From Ignavibacteria bacterium RIFCSPLOWO2_12_FULL_56_21 (GTDB lineage Bacteria; Bacteroidota; Ignavibacteria; UBA10030), in contig MHAK01000045.1 of assembly GCA_001802945.1 (NCBI GenBank), forward strand, positions 1,932-48,014: a DNA stretch of 46,083 nt, in the 5' to 3' direction. A program made the position numbers and the translations under genes. This document shows positions 8,821-16,822 of this stretch, one piece after another. Under the pieces are notes generated by a model, which saw only the letters and a list, made by a program, of their open reading frames with translations, did no database searches and had not been told where the DNA came from. How positions within the stretch are numbered: the stretch's first letter is position 1; each line of letters starts with the position of its first letter.

Positions 8821-9153
8821 CTAGCAGGATGCGGAAAAAAGGGCGTTAGAAGAATTTCACGCAATGCCGCTATGACCGCAATGGACGCAAAGGGAGAAAA
8901 TTCACTAAAATCTCATTGCGCCCGCCCTCGGCCGAGCCCGGCGGTTCGACCCTTCGGTGAACTCAGGGTCGGCTCGCTCACCGTCCCGAGCCCGCCTACG
9001 GCGGGTAAACTCCGTCGAGGGACCTCGGGCGAGGCCGGGGAACTTTGCGTAGTCGCCCTTCGACTTCGCTCAGGGCGACCCTAAGCTTGCCGAAGGGTCG
9101 CAGTACATGGCCCTTTGCGTCATTGCGTGATCTCTTTTTCCGCAAGCTGCTAG
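8821..9153. mobile_element. MITE-like element with terminal inverted repeats bounded by CTAG
   Basis: The 333-bp segment has imperfect terminal inverted repeats of about 19 bp. The left end reads CTAGCAGGATGCGGAAAAA and the right end, inverted, CTAGCAGCTTGCGGAAAAA, so 17 of 19 match. CTAG at each end may be a target duplication. No transposase frame is inside, so it is a non-autonomous element or a heavily decayed insertion sequence. Just inside the ends are periodic CGCAATG/ACGCAAAGGG arms (about 8860-8894 and 9111-9128). The centre contains GC-rich repeats, including CCTTCGACTTCGCTCAGG (9058-9075) and variants of CCCTTCGG. It ends 15 bp from the stop codon of the triheme cyclase gene. Confidence 0.65.
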
Positions 9154-9168
9154 TGGCTACTGCATACT

Positions 9169-11334
9169 TCATGCGCGCTGTACGGCTTCAAAGACCTTCA
9201 CCGGCTCTCTCTTCCCCTTCACCGCCATCGGTTCGAGTTCGTTCAGGAGACACCATTCGGGAGTACCGAGGGCTCGCGCGGAGGTTTCTGACAGCAGTAC
9301 TTGTCCCGGTTTCGCGGCGCTGCAAAGCCGGGCGCCGAGATTCACGGCGTCACCGATGACAGTATAGTCCATTCGCTCCACACTCCCCATGGCCCCCATC
9401 ACCATATCTCCGGTATTGATGCCAATGCCGACCGAGATTGAGTCCATTCCCCGGTCCCGCATGATAGCCGGCAGCTCCCGCTGGATATCCAGGGCCGCAC
9501 GAACGGCTCTTTCCACCATTCCTTCGCCCCCGAACACAGCAACGAGCTCGTCCCCCACATACTTGTCGATGTCCCCGCCATGGCGTTTGACAATGCCCGC
9601 CTGGGCGGCAAGACTGGCGTTGAGCATGGCGACGACCCGTTCCGGCTCCGAAACCTCTGAGAATGCCGTGAACCCGCGAATGTCCGAGAAGAACACCGTT
9701 GCGGTCCTTCGCGATCCGCCGAGCTTCACGCCGGACAGGTCGCTGCTCCGGACGGCGTCGATCGTTTGCTGGGACACGAATTTTTCGAGATGGAACCGTT
9801 CACGCAGGCCGCGAACCATCTCGTTGATCCTCTCGGCCAGTCTTCCGATCTCGTCAAGGGAGGCAACTTCGGCACGTGACGAAAAGTCGCCAGCGCCGAC
9901 TCGCTCCGCCACTTGCCCGATCGCATGCACCGGGGTGACGACGACACGGCGCATGAACAGGCGGATCACCAACCAGACGAAAAGGATCGTCACCACACCC
10001 GCGCCTGCAGAACGGAGCTTATTGGTCGCAAGCCGGGCGTTGATCTCCGACATCGACACGCTCACTTCGATCGCCGACCGCACCTGATGGTTGGAGCTGT
10101 GACACGCGTAACACCGGCTCTCGTTCGGAATGTGGACGATCCGAACGAGACGTTGAGCTTCGTCCTCCCCTTCCATGAATTCCAGCGTGTCTTTGTTGGC
10201 GATGACCGACTTCAACTCCGGGCGCGTGCGCGGGGGCGGATTGAGAAAACGCTCGAATCCGTTGGCGTCATAGACTCGCAATGTCTGCAGGACGTCGAGC
10301 GAACGAAGCTCATCCATGTAGAACCGGGCAGAGCCGGCCCTGCCCACGAGCATGATGCTCCGGAATCCTTCGCGGATCGCCGCTTGCATCGCCTCCGTGA
10401 ACTTGTGTTCAACGTCTTCCGCGAACGACGCAAGCGTGGCCGCGTCGAATTCCACCATCATGATACCGCGCATAGGAAAGCGGGAGCCGTGGCAGACCTG
10501 ACACCGGTCTTCATTGACGAGCGGAACAAAAACGCGCACGACCTTCCCCCGCATCTCATAGACGTGGGCCGACGTCTTTGGCGCGAGAATGTCCAGTAGC
10601 CGGGTGTCGGGGATCTCGTAATCTTCCGGACCGAAATGCAGGAATCCCATCCGGTCGTAGACCTGGACGAGGCGGACTCCGGGGATTGTGTGTGAGGCGG
10701 CGATGAGTGTGTCCATTTGATCGCCGTTGCCGCCGAGCATGATCGTACGGAACGCGGTAGCGATCGTGTTGCCGAGCGCTCCCGCCATGCCGCGCACCGA
10801 CTTCGTCGCCGACATCGAGCTCACGGCGGAAGGACGGAGTGCAACCTGGAGCGCGCCGCGCATCGGCTCTTTGGGGTCATGACATCGCCAGCATTCCGGT
10901 CGGTTGTGGAGCGGTTCGTATAGGGTGAATACGCTCCCCGAGTCGGCGTGGTTCATTGCGGAACGGGGCGAGCGGGTGGATATGACGTCGGCGACCATCG
11001 GGTCGTTGACGTTGGTATTCATTCCCTCTCCCTCGCGCAGAAAGACCTCCCGTCCGAAGCGGTCGTAGATCGTGATGTCGACAAACCGGACATTCTGGCG
11101 GACGTCGTTCACCATTTCCACCGCGTATGGTGCTTTGCCGGTGAGCATGACGTTTCGAATACCGGCGGCGAGCGTTTCTGTGGAGATTCGGAGCTTTTCC
11201 CGCTGTTGAATGATGAGGGCTTCGGATTCTCTCTGGATGGTGAGAATGACGTACGTGCCAAACCCGACCACCAGGACAAGAATGATCAGGAGGAGGATCT
11301 TCAGTTCGAGGCGGGACTGGATTGCGCGGAGCAC
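9169..11334 (-). CDS. membrane adenylate cyclase with three tandem c-type heme sensor repeats
   Basis: A 721-residue sensor cyclase predicted to make cAMP in response to a periplasmic redox or ligand signal. Helix 1 spans ~12-33. The periplasmic part holds three CxxCH heme c motifs, CWRCH (148-152), CQVCH (278-282) and CYACH (408-412), each exactly 130 residues apart. Each motif lies at the end of a similar unit containing an (I/F)R-x-(V/I)ML helix and a VYDR/YD-x-G segment. Helix 2 is ~443-461, followed by a HAMP domain (~462-515) and a class III cyclase domain (~540-715). All expected catalytic residues are present: metal Asp551 and Asp595, substrate-selecting Lys591 and Asp662, and Asn665 and Arg669. 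Lys plus Asp favours adenylate over guanylate. The start is GTG with no obvious Shine-Dalgarno. The signal sensed is unknown; heme sensing is inferred from the motifs. Confidence 0.9.
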   Translation of the reverse strand: MLRAIQSRLELKILLLIILVLVVGFGTYVILTIQRESEALIIQQREKLRISTETLAAGIRNVMLTGKAPYAVEMVNDVRQNVRFVDITIYDRFGREVFLREGEGMNTNVNDPMVADVISTRSPRSAMNHADSGSVFTLYEPLHNRPECWRCHDPKEPMRGALQVALRPSAVSSMSATKSVRGMAGALGNTIATAFRTIMLGGNGDQMDTLIAASHTIPGVRLVQVYDRMGFLHFGPEDYEIPDTRLLDILAPKTSAHVYEMRGKVVRVFVPLVNEDRCQVCHGSRFPMRGIMMVEFDAATLASFAEDVEHKFTEAMQAAIREGFRSIMLVGRAGSARFYMDELRSLDVLQTLRVYDANGFERFLNPPPRTRPELKSVIANKDTLEFMEGEDEAQRLVRIVHIPNESRCYACHSSNHQVRSAIEVSVSMSEINARLATNKLRSAGAGVVTILFVWLVIRLFMRRVVVTPVHAIGQVAERVGAGDFSSRAEVASLDEIGRLAERINEMVRGLRERFHLEKFVSQQTIDAVRSSDLSGVKLGGSRRTATVFFSDIRGFTAFSEVSEPERVVAMLNASLAAQAGIVKRHGGDIDKYVGDELVAVFGGEGMVERAVRAALDIQRELPAIMRDRGMDSISVGIGINTGDMVMGAMGSVERMDYTVIGDAVNLGARLCSAAKPGQVLLSETSARALGTPEWCLLNELEPMAVKGKREPVKVFEAVQRA

Positions 11335-11479
11335 GCGCTTAATCTAGAAAGAAGTCTGGTGCGGCTCAAGTGAAGAACGACCAAGTTGGAGGGTGAATTT
11401 CTTGTTGACTGCCCCTCTATATAGTACATAGTTAAACTCCGGGAGTCTTAAGAGTCCCGGACTCTACTAGGTGAAATTC

Positions 11480-12730
11480 TCACAAATCCCGCATCACCCT
11501 GAACCTCTCCCCCTCCCATCCCGGAAACAGCCTCTTGTCATCCGCCAATCCAAGATGTGCTCCCGCCACTTCGGCAAACAATGACCGGAAATCCACCGTG
11601 ACAGGCAGATCACGGGCGTCTTCCAGCGCTTCGGGAACCAGCGGCGGAATCGTTCCGTGCACCATGCCCCCCGTAACCTGATTTCCGAGGATGAACGAAC
11701 ATGAGGCTCGCCCGTGGTCCGTCCCTCCGGACCCATTCTCCCGCACCGTTCGGCCGAACTCTGTCATCGTCATCAGAACGATGCGGTCCTGGAACGAAGC
11801 CATATCCCACCAGAAGGCGGAGATCGCAGCGGACAAATCGCGCGCACGCGTTGCAAAGGTGCCGTTCGCCGTCCCCTGCTGCACGTGCGTGTCCCATCCC
11901 CCCGTTTCAGCAAAGCCGACTTCGAGACCCACGTCTGCCTTGATAAGCTGAGCGATTTGCTTCAGGGAATTTCCCAGGGGGGAAGAAGGATATGTCACAC
12001 CCGGAGACGGACGATACTGCCGGACATTCGACGCCGAAAGAAGCTTGACCGCCTCGAAACTCCCTGTCCCGGCATTATGAAGCAGGGATTCGGTCGTTTC
12101 TCTGTACATCGATTCCAACGTCCCTCCCGCCGAGGACATTTCGCTGACTCCGAATTCCTCAAGCCGGGAAATCGCCAGCGCCGGCTCTTCACCGTTCAAG
12201 CTCCGAGGCATCGCTGGCGTCATGGCAACTGCACGGAACGGAGTCGCTTCATGGCCGAGCAATCCACACGCGCGGTTGAGCCATCCGGACGACATCCCCT
12301 TGCGTCCCGGCGTCCCCGTTTCCATATAATCCTGCGCGTCAAAGTGTGATCGTGTCGGATCCGGAGATCCCACGCCGTGCACAATCGCAAGTCGTCCCTC
12401 TTTATAGAAGGGAAGGAATGGACTAAACGCCGGATGAAGTCCGAAACCGTTGTCAAGATCGAGCAGCTTCTGCTCTCCAGCAGATCCGGCGGCGGTCATC
12501 GCCAGCCTGGGGCGCAATCCGGTCAGATGTGACTCCTCGACCGGCGGCACGGCCATGAGCCCGTCCATTGCTCCACGCTGAAAAATGGCGATGAGGATCG
12601 GACGCTTTTCAAACAATCCGGGAGCCGGTGTCGCAAAAACGAGACGATTCAGGAACAATGGCGTTCCGCCCACGCCGAGCGAACAGAGGGCCAGGCCTGA
12701 AGACTTGAGGAAGATCCTGCGGGTGTGCAT
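11480..12730 (-). CDS. DUF1501 family protein
   Basis: A 416-residue protein of the DUF1501 family, which has an alkaline-phosphatase-like fold but no established reaction. It opens with a probable Tat-type signal (HTRRIFLKSSGLALCSLGVGG), so it should be exported. Family motifs are visible: SHFDAQDYMETG, GGWDTHVQQG and TEFGRTVRENGSGGTDHG, which would supply the metal-site residues. The ATG at 12730 was chosen over a frame opening at 12757 because it puts the twin arginines at the right distance. It lies just downstream of a DUF1800 gene, a very common pairing, with a periodic inverted repeat in the 119-bp gap. Confidence 0.9.
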   Translation of the reverse strand: MHTRRIFLKSSGLALCSLGVGGTPLFLNRLVFATPAPGLFEKRPILIAIFQRGAMDGLMAVPPVEESHLTGLRPRLAMTAAGSAGEQKLLDLDNGFGLHPAFSPFLPFYKEGRLAIVHGVGSPDPTRSHFDAQDYMETGTPGRKGMSSGWLNRACGLLGHEATPFRAVAMTPAMPRSLNGEEPALAISRLEEFGVSEMSSAGGTLESMYRETTESLLHNAGTGSFEAVKLLSASNVRQYRPSPGVTYPSSPLGNSLKQIAQLIKADVGLEVGFAETGGWDTHVQQGTANGTFATRARDLSAAISAFWWDMASFQDRIVLMTMTEFGRTVRENGSGGTDHGRASCSFILGNQVTGGMVHGTIPPLVPEALEDARDLPVTVDFRSLFAEVAGAHLGLADDKRLFPGWEGERFRVMRDL

Positions 12731-12751
12731 GCTCAGCCTAGATAAATATCG

Positions 12752-12842
12752 GTCCACGAAGCATCACGAAGCGACACGAAAGGTCCTTGATTTGCATCTC
12801 ATCTTCTTCGTACTACGTGGTCCTTCGTGTACCTTCGTGGAC
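12752..12842. repeat. periodic inverted repeat, CACGAAG type
   Basis: The left arm reads GTCCACGAAG then CAT-CACGAAG-CGA-CACGAAA, and the right arm inverted reads GTCCACGAAGGTACACGAAG then GAC-CACG. Each arm is a run of 10-nt units beginning CACGAAG, and the two arms pair around a ~25-nt loop. It lies between the DUF1800 and DUF1501 genes, so it would be transcribed as a long hairpin if these form an operon. Confidence 0.75.
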
Positions 12843-12849
12843 ATGTTTT

Positions 12850-14814
12850 TTATCTGCGTTGAAACTCCGGCGATCCTATGATGAGTCCTACAATATGTTG
12901 TTGCATTGTCGGAGGATTCGATTGGTCCATCGTCAAACGCCTTCGTCGCGCGTTTCCTTTCTTCGTCACCAGCGGAAGTCCATTCTCATCCATGAACATC
13001 TCTGGTTCTTCCCCTTCATCCCCGACTGCGTGTTCCTCTTTCTCTTCTATACGAGAACGCAATTCCGTGGACCGAACGCTGCGCTGAAGAAGCGCTACGG
13101 TCGAATCGGCACTTCGCTCAGGCAACAATGCCTTTGTGTAGGCTGCCAGCGCTTCATCGGGAGATCCGGGCTCGCGACCATCCGTGAGCAACTCGAGGTC
13201 GACCCTCACACCCTGTACCCTTCCCGATGCCAACTGAAACCCATAATTCATTCTGTTCAGAAGCGATCCGCTGTTGATCCATTGCGAAGCCCGGTCAGGA
13301 TAACCGGTTGGAGCCTGACAAGCATACATTGGCTGACCCATGCGCGAAGTCCAGGAGACAATGCCGCGAGACGTCTCAACGTGTGCGCCCAGACCCCTTA
13401 CGGCACTTATCGCCAGCTCGAACGGCGACTTGATCTTCGCTCGTCTCGATGCCGGCGACCAAAACTCCGGCGATTCCACGAGCACATGCATCACAAGCCC
13501 GATATCGCCCTTGGACGCCAGGAAAATCTCAGCCATTCGATCGATCAGCGCCTTTGGAGGATCGTCAGACACGAACCGAATTGCGATCGAGCGTGAAATG
13601 AATTTCGCAGTGGCAGGATGACGGGCGAGCATCTCAAGGACCCGCTCACCATCTTCAATACCGCCTCCAGACGGAAACGTCACGCCAAGGATCGCCTTTG
13701 ATCCCGCGTCATGCGCGTCTGCGCGGAAGAGAAATCCGCCATCCTGCACAAAACCGACGGCCCTCCCTCGATCGATCCGCTGTTTGAGCTGATCCCCCTT
13801 TTGTCCGGGGGGCATGATTGTCCATCCGGTGAACGCCCGCGCCACTTCTACGACATCCTCCTGCGTGTATCCGCCATCCACGCCCAGCGTGTGCAGCTCC
13901 ATGAGTTCACGCGCGTAGTTCTCGTTGAGTCCGCGGCGGCGTTGCGCCTGCTTGGGCAACTTCTCCATCGCTTCACGCGCTCGTTCCGCATACTCCTTTC
14001 GCGCACGATCGACCGCTGCACGATTTACTCTCCCGCGTAATCCGGGCTCTTCTTCCATCCCCCGGAATTCCATTTCCATCGTCGTCAGCGCGCCTTCCCC
14101 CGCCGTCGATTGCGCGTTGTCCAAATACGTCAGCATTGCGGGATGTTTCGCCGTTGCCTTCAAGAGGTCCACGAATCGTCCGGCGGCGTTTGGACGTATT
14201 GCATCCCGCTCATACGAAAGGACGTACGGACGAGATTGATTGTCCGACAAGGAGACGTTGAAATGATTGAACCAGAATTCTGTCAGAACCTCGCGCAATT
14301 GATTCTCGGACGAGTACGCGCGAAGCGTCTTCTGCGCAAGTAATTGTCCGGTCAATTCCTGGACAGGTCGAAATCCCTTCTCTTTACTGAAGTCCCGGAG
14401 CTTGTTCTGTAGCTCCTCTCTGTCGGTCGCTTCACCACGCTGAATGATCCCCTCCTCGTAAGCCGCTTGCAACACAAAGCCGGTATTGGGATATGTGCGA
14501 GCTATCTCCTCTGCGGATTGTGATAGTGCCGAATACGAAGTGAGGCGATCATTGAGGTCGCGATCGGGAAGCCTCCCGGTCAACTGCTCGTCGAACCACC
14601 GGTCCAATCCCGTGCGAGCGACGGATTCGATGTCTCCCGGTCTCGGTCCATACGTGAAACGATCAAGCAAATGCGCGGCCGCTTGACGTTCCGTCAGGCC
14701 AAACCGGGCATACGGAAACCGTGTCCGCTCCTGTGAAGAACCGGAAAGAAGGAACAGCAGGACAAGACTGAAGGCAAGAATGAGAGGAAACGTTGTTCGC
14801 CGGCGAATCCGCAT
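12850..14814 (-). CDS. DUF1800 family protein
   Basis: A 654-residue protein of the DUF1800 family, whose biochemical role is not established. It has a signal peptide (PLILAFSLVLLFLLSGSSQ). The family core is clear: HLLDRFTYGPRPGDIE near the N-terminus, VLTEFWFNHFNVS, then ENYARELMELHTLGVDGGYT and VVEVARAFTGWTI. The C-terminus is charged and low in conservation (EEKEEHAVGDEGEEPEM). The ATG at 14814 fits the signal peptide better than an upstream frame opening at 14871. It is upstream of a DUF1501 gene, the usual partner. Confidence 0.9.
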   Translation of the reverse strand: MRIRRRTTFPLILAFSLVLLFLLSGSSQERTRFPYARFGLTERQAAAHLLDRFTYGPRPGDIESVARTGLDRWFDEQLTGRLPDRDLNDRLTSYSALSQSAEEIARTYPNTGFVLQAAYEEGIIQRGEATDREELQNKLRDFSKEKGFRPVQELTGQLLAQKTLRAYSSENQLREVLTEFWFNHFNVSLSDNQSRPYVLSYERDAIRPNAAGRFVDLLKATAKHPAMLTYLDNAQSTAGEGALTTMEMEFRGMEEEPGLRGRVNRAAVDRARKEYAERAREAMEKLPKQAQRRRGLNENYARELMELHTLGVDGGYTQEDVVEVARAFTGWTIMPPGQKGDQLKQRIDRGRAVGFVQDGGFLFRADAHDAGSKAILGVTFPSGGGIEDGERVLEMLARHPATAKFISRSIAIRFVSDDPPKALIDRMAEIFLASKGDIGLVMHVLVESPEFWSPASRRAKIKSPFELAISAVRGLGAHVETSRGIVSWTSRMGQPMYACQAPTGYPDRASQWINSGSLLNRMNYGFQLASGRVQGVRVDLELLTDGREPGSPDEALAAYTKALLPERSADSTVALLQRSVRSTELRSRIEEKEEHAVGDEGEEPEMFMDENGLPLVTKKGNARRRRLTMDQSNPPTMQQHIVGLIIGSPEFQRR

Positions 14815-14886
14815 AGAAGTATGGATGTACTTCGAACAGGATGGTTTAATACCGGTGCATGTGAAGGGCAATCATTGAAGAGGTTG

Positions 14887-14996
14887 AACCGCGAATCGAC
14901 GCGAATACAGGACGGATAACATTGAAAAGACGTTCCGGCCTACCTCATCAATCCCGTCTCTGAATCTCCATATCTGTTCGCATGTATTCGCGGTTT
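14887..14996. repeat. periodic inverted repeat, CGCGAAT type
   Basis: The left arm AACCGCGAATCGACGCGAAT pairs with a right arm that, inverted, reads AAACCGCGAATACATGCGAA. The arms have 10-nt units starting CGCGAAT and are separated by ~70 nt. It sits between the DUF1800 gene start and the end of the deleted oxidoreductase. A second copy of the same type is at 26409-26504. Confidence 0.7.
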
Positions 14997-15003
14997 CGTT
15001 TCA

Positions 15004-15321
15004 CTATTTCCCTCTGACAATCTTGAAATTGAAGTTCGCATTTCCCAGCGCGCCGAACAACCTGATCCACAATGGAAGGATCATCTCTGCTGCATCTGGG
15101 AATGCACGTTGAATTTGTTCCGCAAGCGAGTCGCTATTGCTCACGAAGAGCGACGGAGGCATGCCTTTGGAAAAATCGAGCGGATTGGAGACATCGATCA
15201 GAACTTTGGCCTTCTGATTGTTCGCCGTCCGGGATCCCATTCGCACGCTGTGTCCGAGCGAAATCAGCTTGGTCCCAATGGCCTGCCCGACCATTCCTGT
15301 CCCTAATACCCCGATCCTCAT
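15004..15321 (-). pseudogene. internally deleted NADP-binding oxidoreductase (F420-reductase-like) remnant
   Basis: The frame is open for 105 residues, but the protein is about half the usual ~210-220 residues of NADPH-dependent F420-reductase-like proteins. The N-terminal nucleotide-binding loop is intact (MRIGVLGTGMVGQAIGTKL) and continues to MGSRTANN. It then jumps to KAKVLIDVSNPLDFSKGMPP, skipping an estimated 45 residues. It continues through SLAEQIQRAFPDA and jumps again to MILPLWIRLFGALGNANFNF, skipping roughly 50 residues. Both losses kept the frame. In addition, the Shine-Dalgarno sequence has been separated from the ATG by a 107-bp repeat element. I infer a decaying gene; an expressed mini-protein with an intact Rossmann start is the alternative. 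Confidence 0.75.
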
Positions 15322-15322
15322 A

Positions 15323-15429
15323 CTAGTGCCGCTCCCACTAATAAAGACTGTGGGGGAGCGTGCACTAGTGCTCGTTCCCAATGCTTCTGTAAACGAGAAC
15401 ACAAGATTGGTTATTGGGAACGGCACTAG
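15323..15429. mobile_element. twin-stem-loop CTAG element, copy 2
   Basis: A 107-bp relative of the elements at 1777 and 16901, with the same CTAG ends and central CTAG (15365-15368) but the two stems in swapped order. The GCTCCCAC stem comes first and the GTTCCCAAT stem second. The stem change from TTTCC to TTCCC is matched by GGAAA to GGGAA on the other side, so pairing is preserved. The 16-bp junction CGTGCACTAGTGCTCG is the same as in the other copies. It sits between AGGAGG and the ATG of the deleted oxidoreductase. Removing the core and one CTAG would restore a 7-nt spacing between AGGAGG and ATG, which strongly suggests insertion at a CTAG target. Confidence 0.8.
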
Positions 15430-15430
15430 T

Positions 15431-15437
15431 ACCTCCT
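15431..15437 (-). promoter_or_regulatory. stranded Shine-Dalgarno sequence
   Basis: On the minus strand this reads AGGAGGT, a near-perfect ribosome binding site, but it is now about 110 nt from the ATG at 15321 because a repeat element lies between them. Collapsing the element to a single CTAG gives AGGAGG-TACTAGT-ATG, an ideal spacing. It marks the original translation start of the oxidoreductase. Confidence 0.75.
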
Positions 15438-15481
15438 GTCACACTACATTCCTTGAACTCCGCAACGACTCATCGACTCAA

Positions 15482-15961
15482 CTACTTGTTCACCACCAAA
15501 CAGCTTGCGATGATATCATGCAGTGCCTGCTTTTTCTCCGTGAATCCTGCAATGATGTAACCGATCATCAGGACCATTGCGGAGATGAACTTGGCAAAAT
15601 ATCGTCCCGTCGCCCGGCCGAACGTAATGCGATTTCCCTGGAGGTCGGTCACTTTGATACCCAGAGCCATCTTGCCGAGTGTCCCCTGATTTTTCGAAGA
15701 CTCCATCAGAGCAAAATAGAGCCAGGTGCCTACCGTGATGACGAGCATGAACATCAAATATGCTCCGATGAATCCGGCAATCATCGCAGTGGCGTCTTCA
15801 GGCTCATACTCCATCGACGACATTTCCGACCCAACGATTCCTAACATGGCTACAAGAGGTATGAGTACGAAGAAACTGAGGACGCCGAGAAGAATGGAGT
15901 CGATCAGATACGCCGCGAACCTCTTCCAGAAGCCCGCATAGGAGAAAGTTGCACCGTTCAT
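15482..15961 (-). CDS. RDD family membrane protein
   Basis: A 159-residue integral membrane protein of the RDD family. The name-giving residues are present (GFWKRFAAYLIDSILLG), and the second conserved segment is KNQGTLGKMALGIKVTD. Three hydrophobic segments are visible: LLGVLSFFVLIPLVAML, an MIAGFIGAYLMFMLVITVG region, and ISAMVLMIGYIIAG. RDD proteins are proposed to be transporters or membrane accessory proteins, but no function can be given from sequence here. The ATG at 15961 is preceded by GGGAGG at good spacing, better than the upstream frame start at 15997. Confidence 0.88.
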   Translation of the reverse strand: MNGATFSYAGFWKRFAAYLIDSILLGVLSFFVLIPLVAMLGIVGSEMSSMEYEPEDATAMIAGFIGAYLMFMLVITVGTWLYFALMESSKNQGTLGKMALGIKVTDLQGNRITFGRATGRYFAKFISAMVLMIGYIIAGFTEKKQALHDIIASCLVVNK

Positions 15962-16152
15962 ATGAGACCTCCCGGTAAGGATATGAATGGAAGACAACCG
16001 TACATCGGTAGGATGGTAAGGACTTTACATTTCGAAAAAAAGGCGGGGGTGGTTCATTGGCTTGTGAAAATCGAAAGTTGGCTCATTTGCCTATGGAAGC
16101 AATAGGTTCGTTGAATGGTCTTCACCAATCGAAAATCGACATTCGACAATTC

Positions 16153-16746
16153 CTAGGTCTTCCCCTGTACTGCCCTGACCTCTTCGGCCCCCTCTTCACC
16201 CAACATATAAACAAGCTCTTCCTGGCAGATATCGACAGCCCTTCCAGTACCATTGCGGACTACCGTGCAACACTGCGTCCTGCCTCCCACCCACGGGTCG
16301 TCGAGCGTTAAGACACCTTCCTCAATGACCAGCGGATACGCCACACAAAAGAAGGGCTTGATGGCGAATTTCGGCATCCCTTCTTCCACCGCCGCCTTTT
16401 GAAGCACGCAATGGCCGCGGGAATTCAGGAAGACGCACTTCCCCGAATCGGCGACGGTTCCCTCACGATGGCCTGAGGGAAAATCAGCATCCACCTCACG
16501 CACACCGTCAAACCATCGGCTTGGATCGTGGTCCTGATCGAGATCCATGTGTTTCTGCACGATTGCGGTGTGCCGAAGAACTCTTGCCTTTTCTTCTAGA
16601 TCGACGAATACTCCGTCCGCGCAGCACGCAGCGTTGCAGTTGTTCATCGAGCATCCAGCAGCGAACTTCTTTTCGAACAAGACGTGGTCGACCTTGAGGC
16701 TTTTCTGAAAAGAGAGACGATGGTTCTTCAGCTGCGTGAAAGTCAT
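16153..16746 (-). CDS. DUF3109 family cysteine-rich protein
   Basis: A 197-residue protein of the DUF3109 family, found widely in Bacteroidota, with no assigned function. It has a conserved cysteine cluster near residues 32-42 (AAGCSMNNCNAACCADGVFVD). Further cysteines are in GKCVFLNSRGHCVLQ, KPFFCVAYPL, TQCC and DICQEE. This pattern resembles iron-sulfur or zinc binding (YkgJ-like) proteins and suggests a metal site. No signal peptide is present, so it is probably cytosolic. It stands alone on the minus strand. Confidence 0.85.
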   Translation of the reverse strand: MTFTQLKNHRLSFQKSLKVDHVLFEKKFAAGCSMNNCNAACCADGVFVDLEEKARVLRHTAIVQKHMDLDQDHDPSRWFDGVREVDADFPSGHREGTVADSGKCVFLNSRGHCVLQKAAVEEGMPKFAIKPFFCVAYPLVIEEGVLTLDDPWVGGRTQCCTVVRNGTGRAVDICQEELVYMLGEEGAEEVRAVQGKT

Positions 16747-16822
16747 GCAGGACTAAGAATTATGTGATAGTAGATGAAACGCGAATAGAGTGAAGCGCAA
16801 TGAGAACATTCTGAAGAAACGT

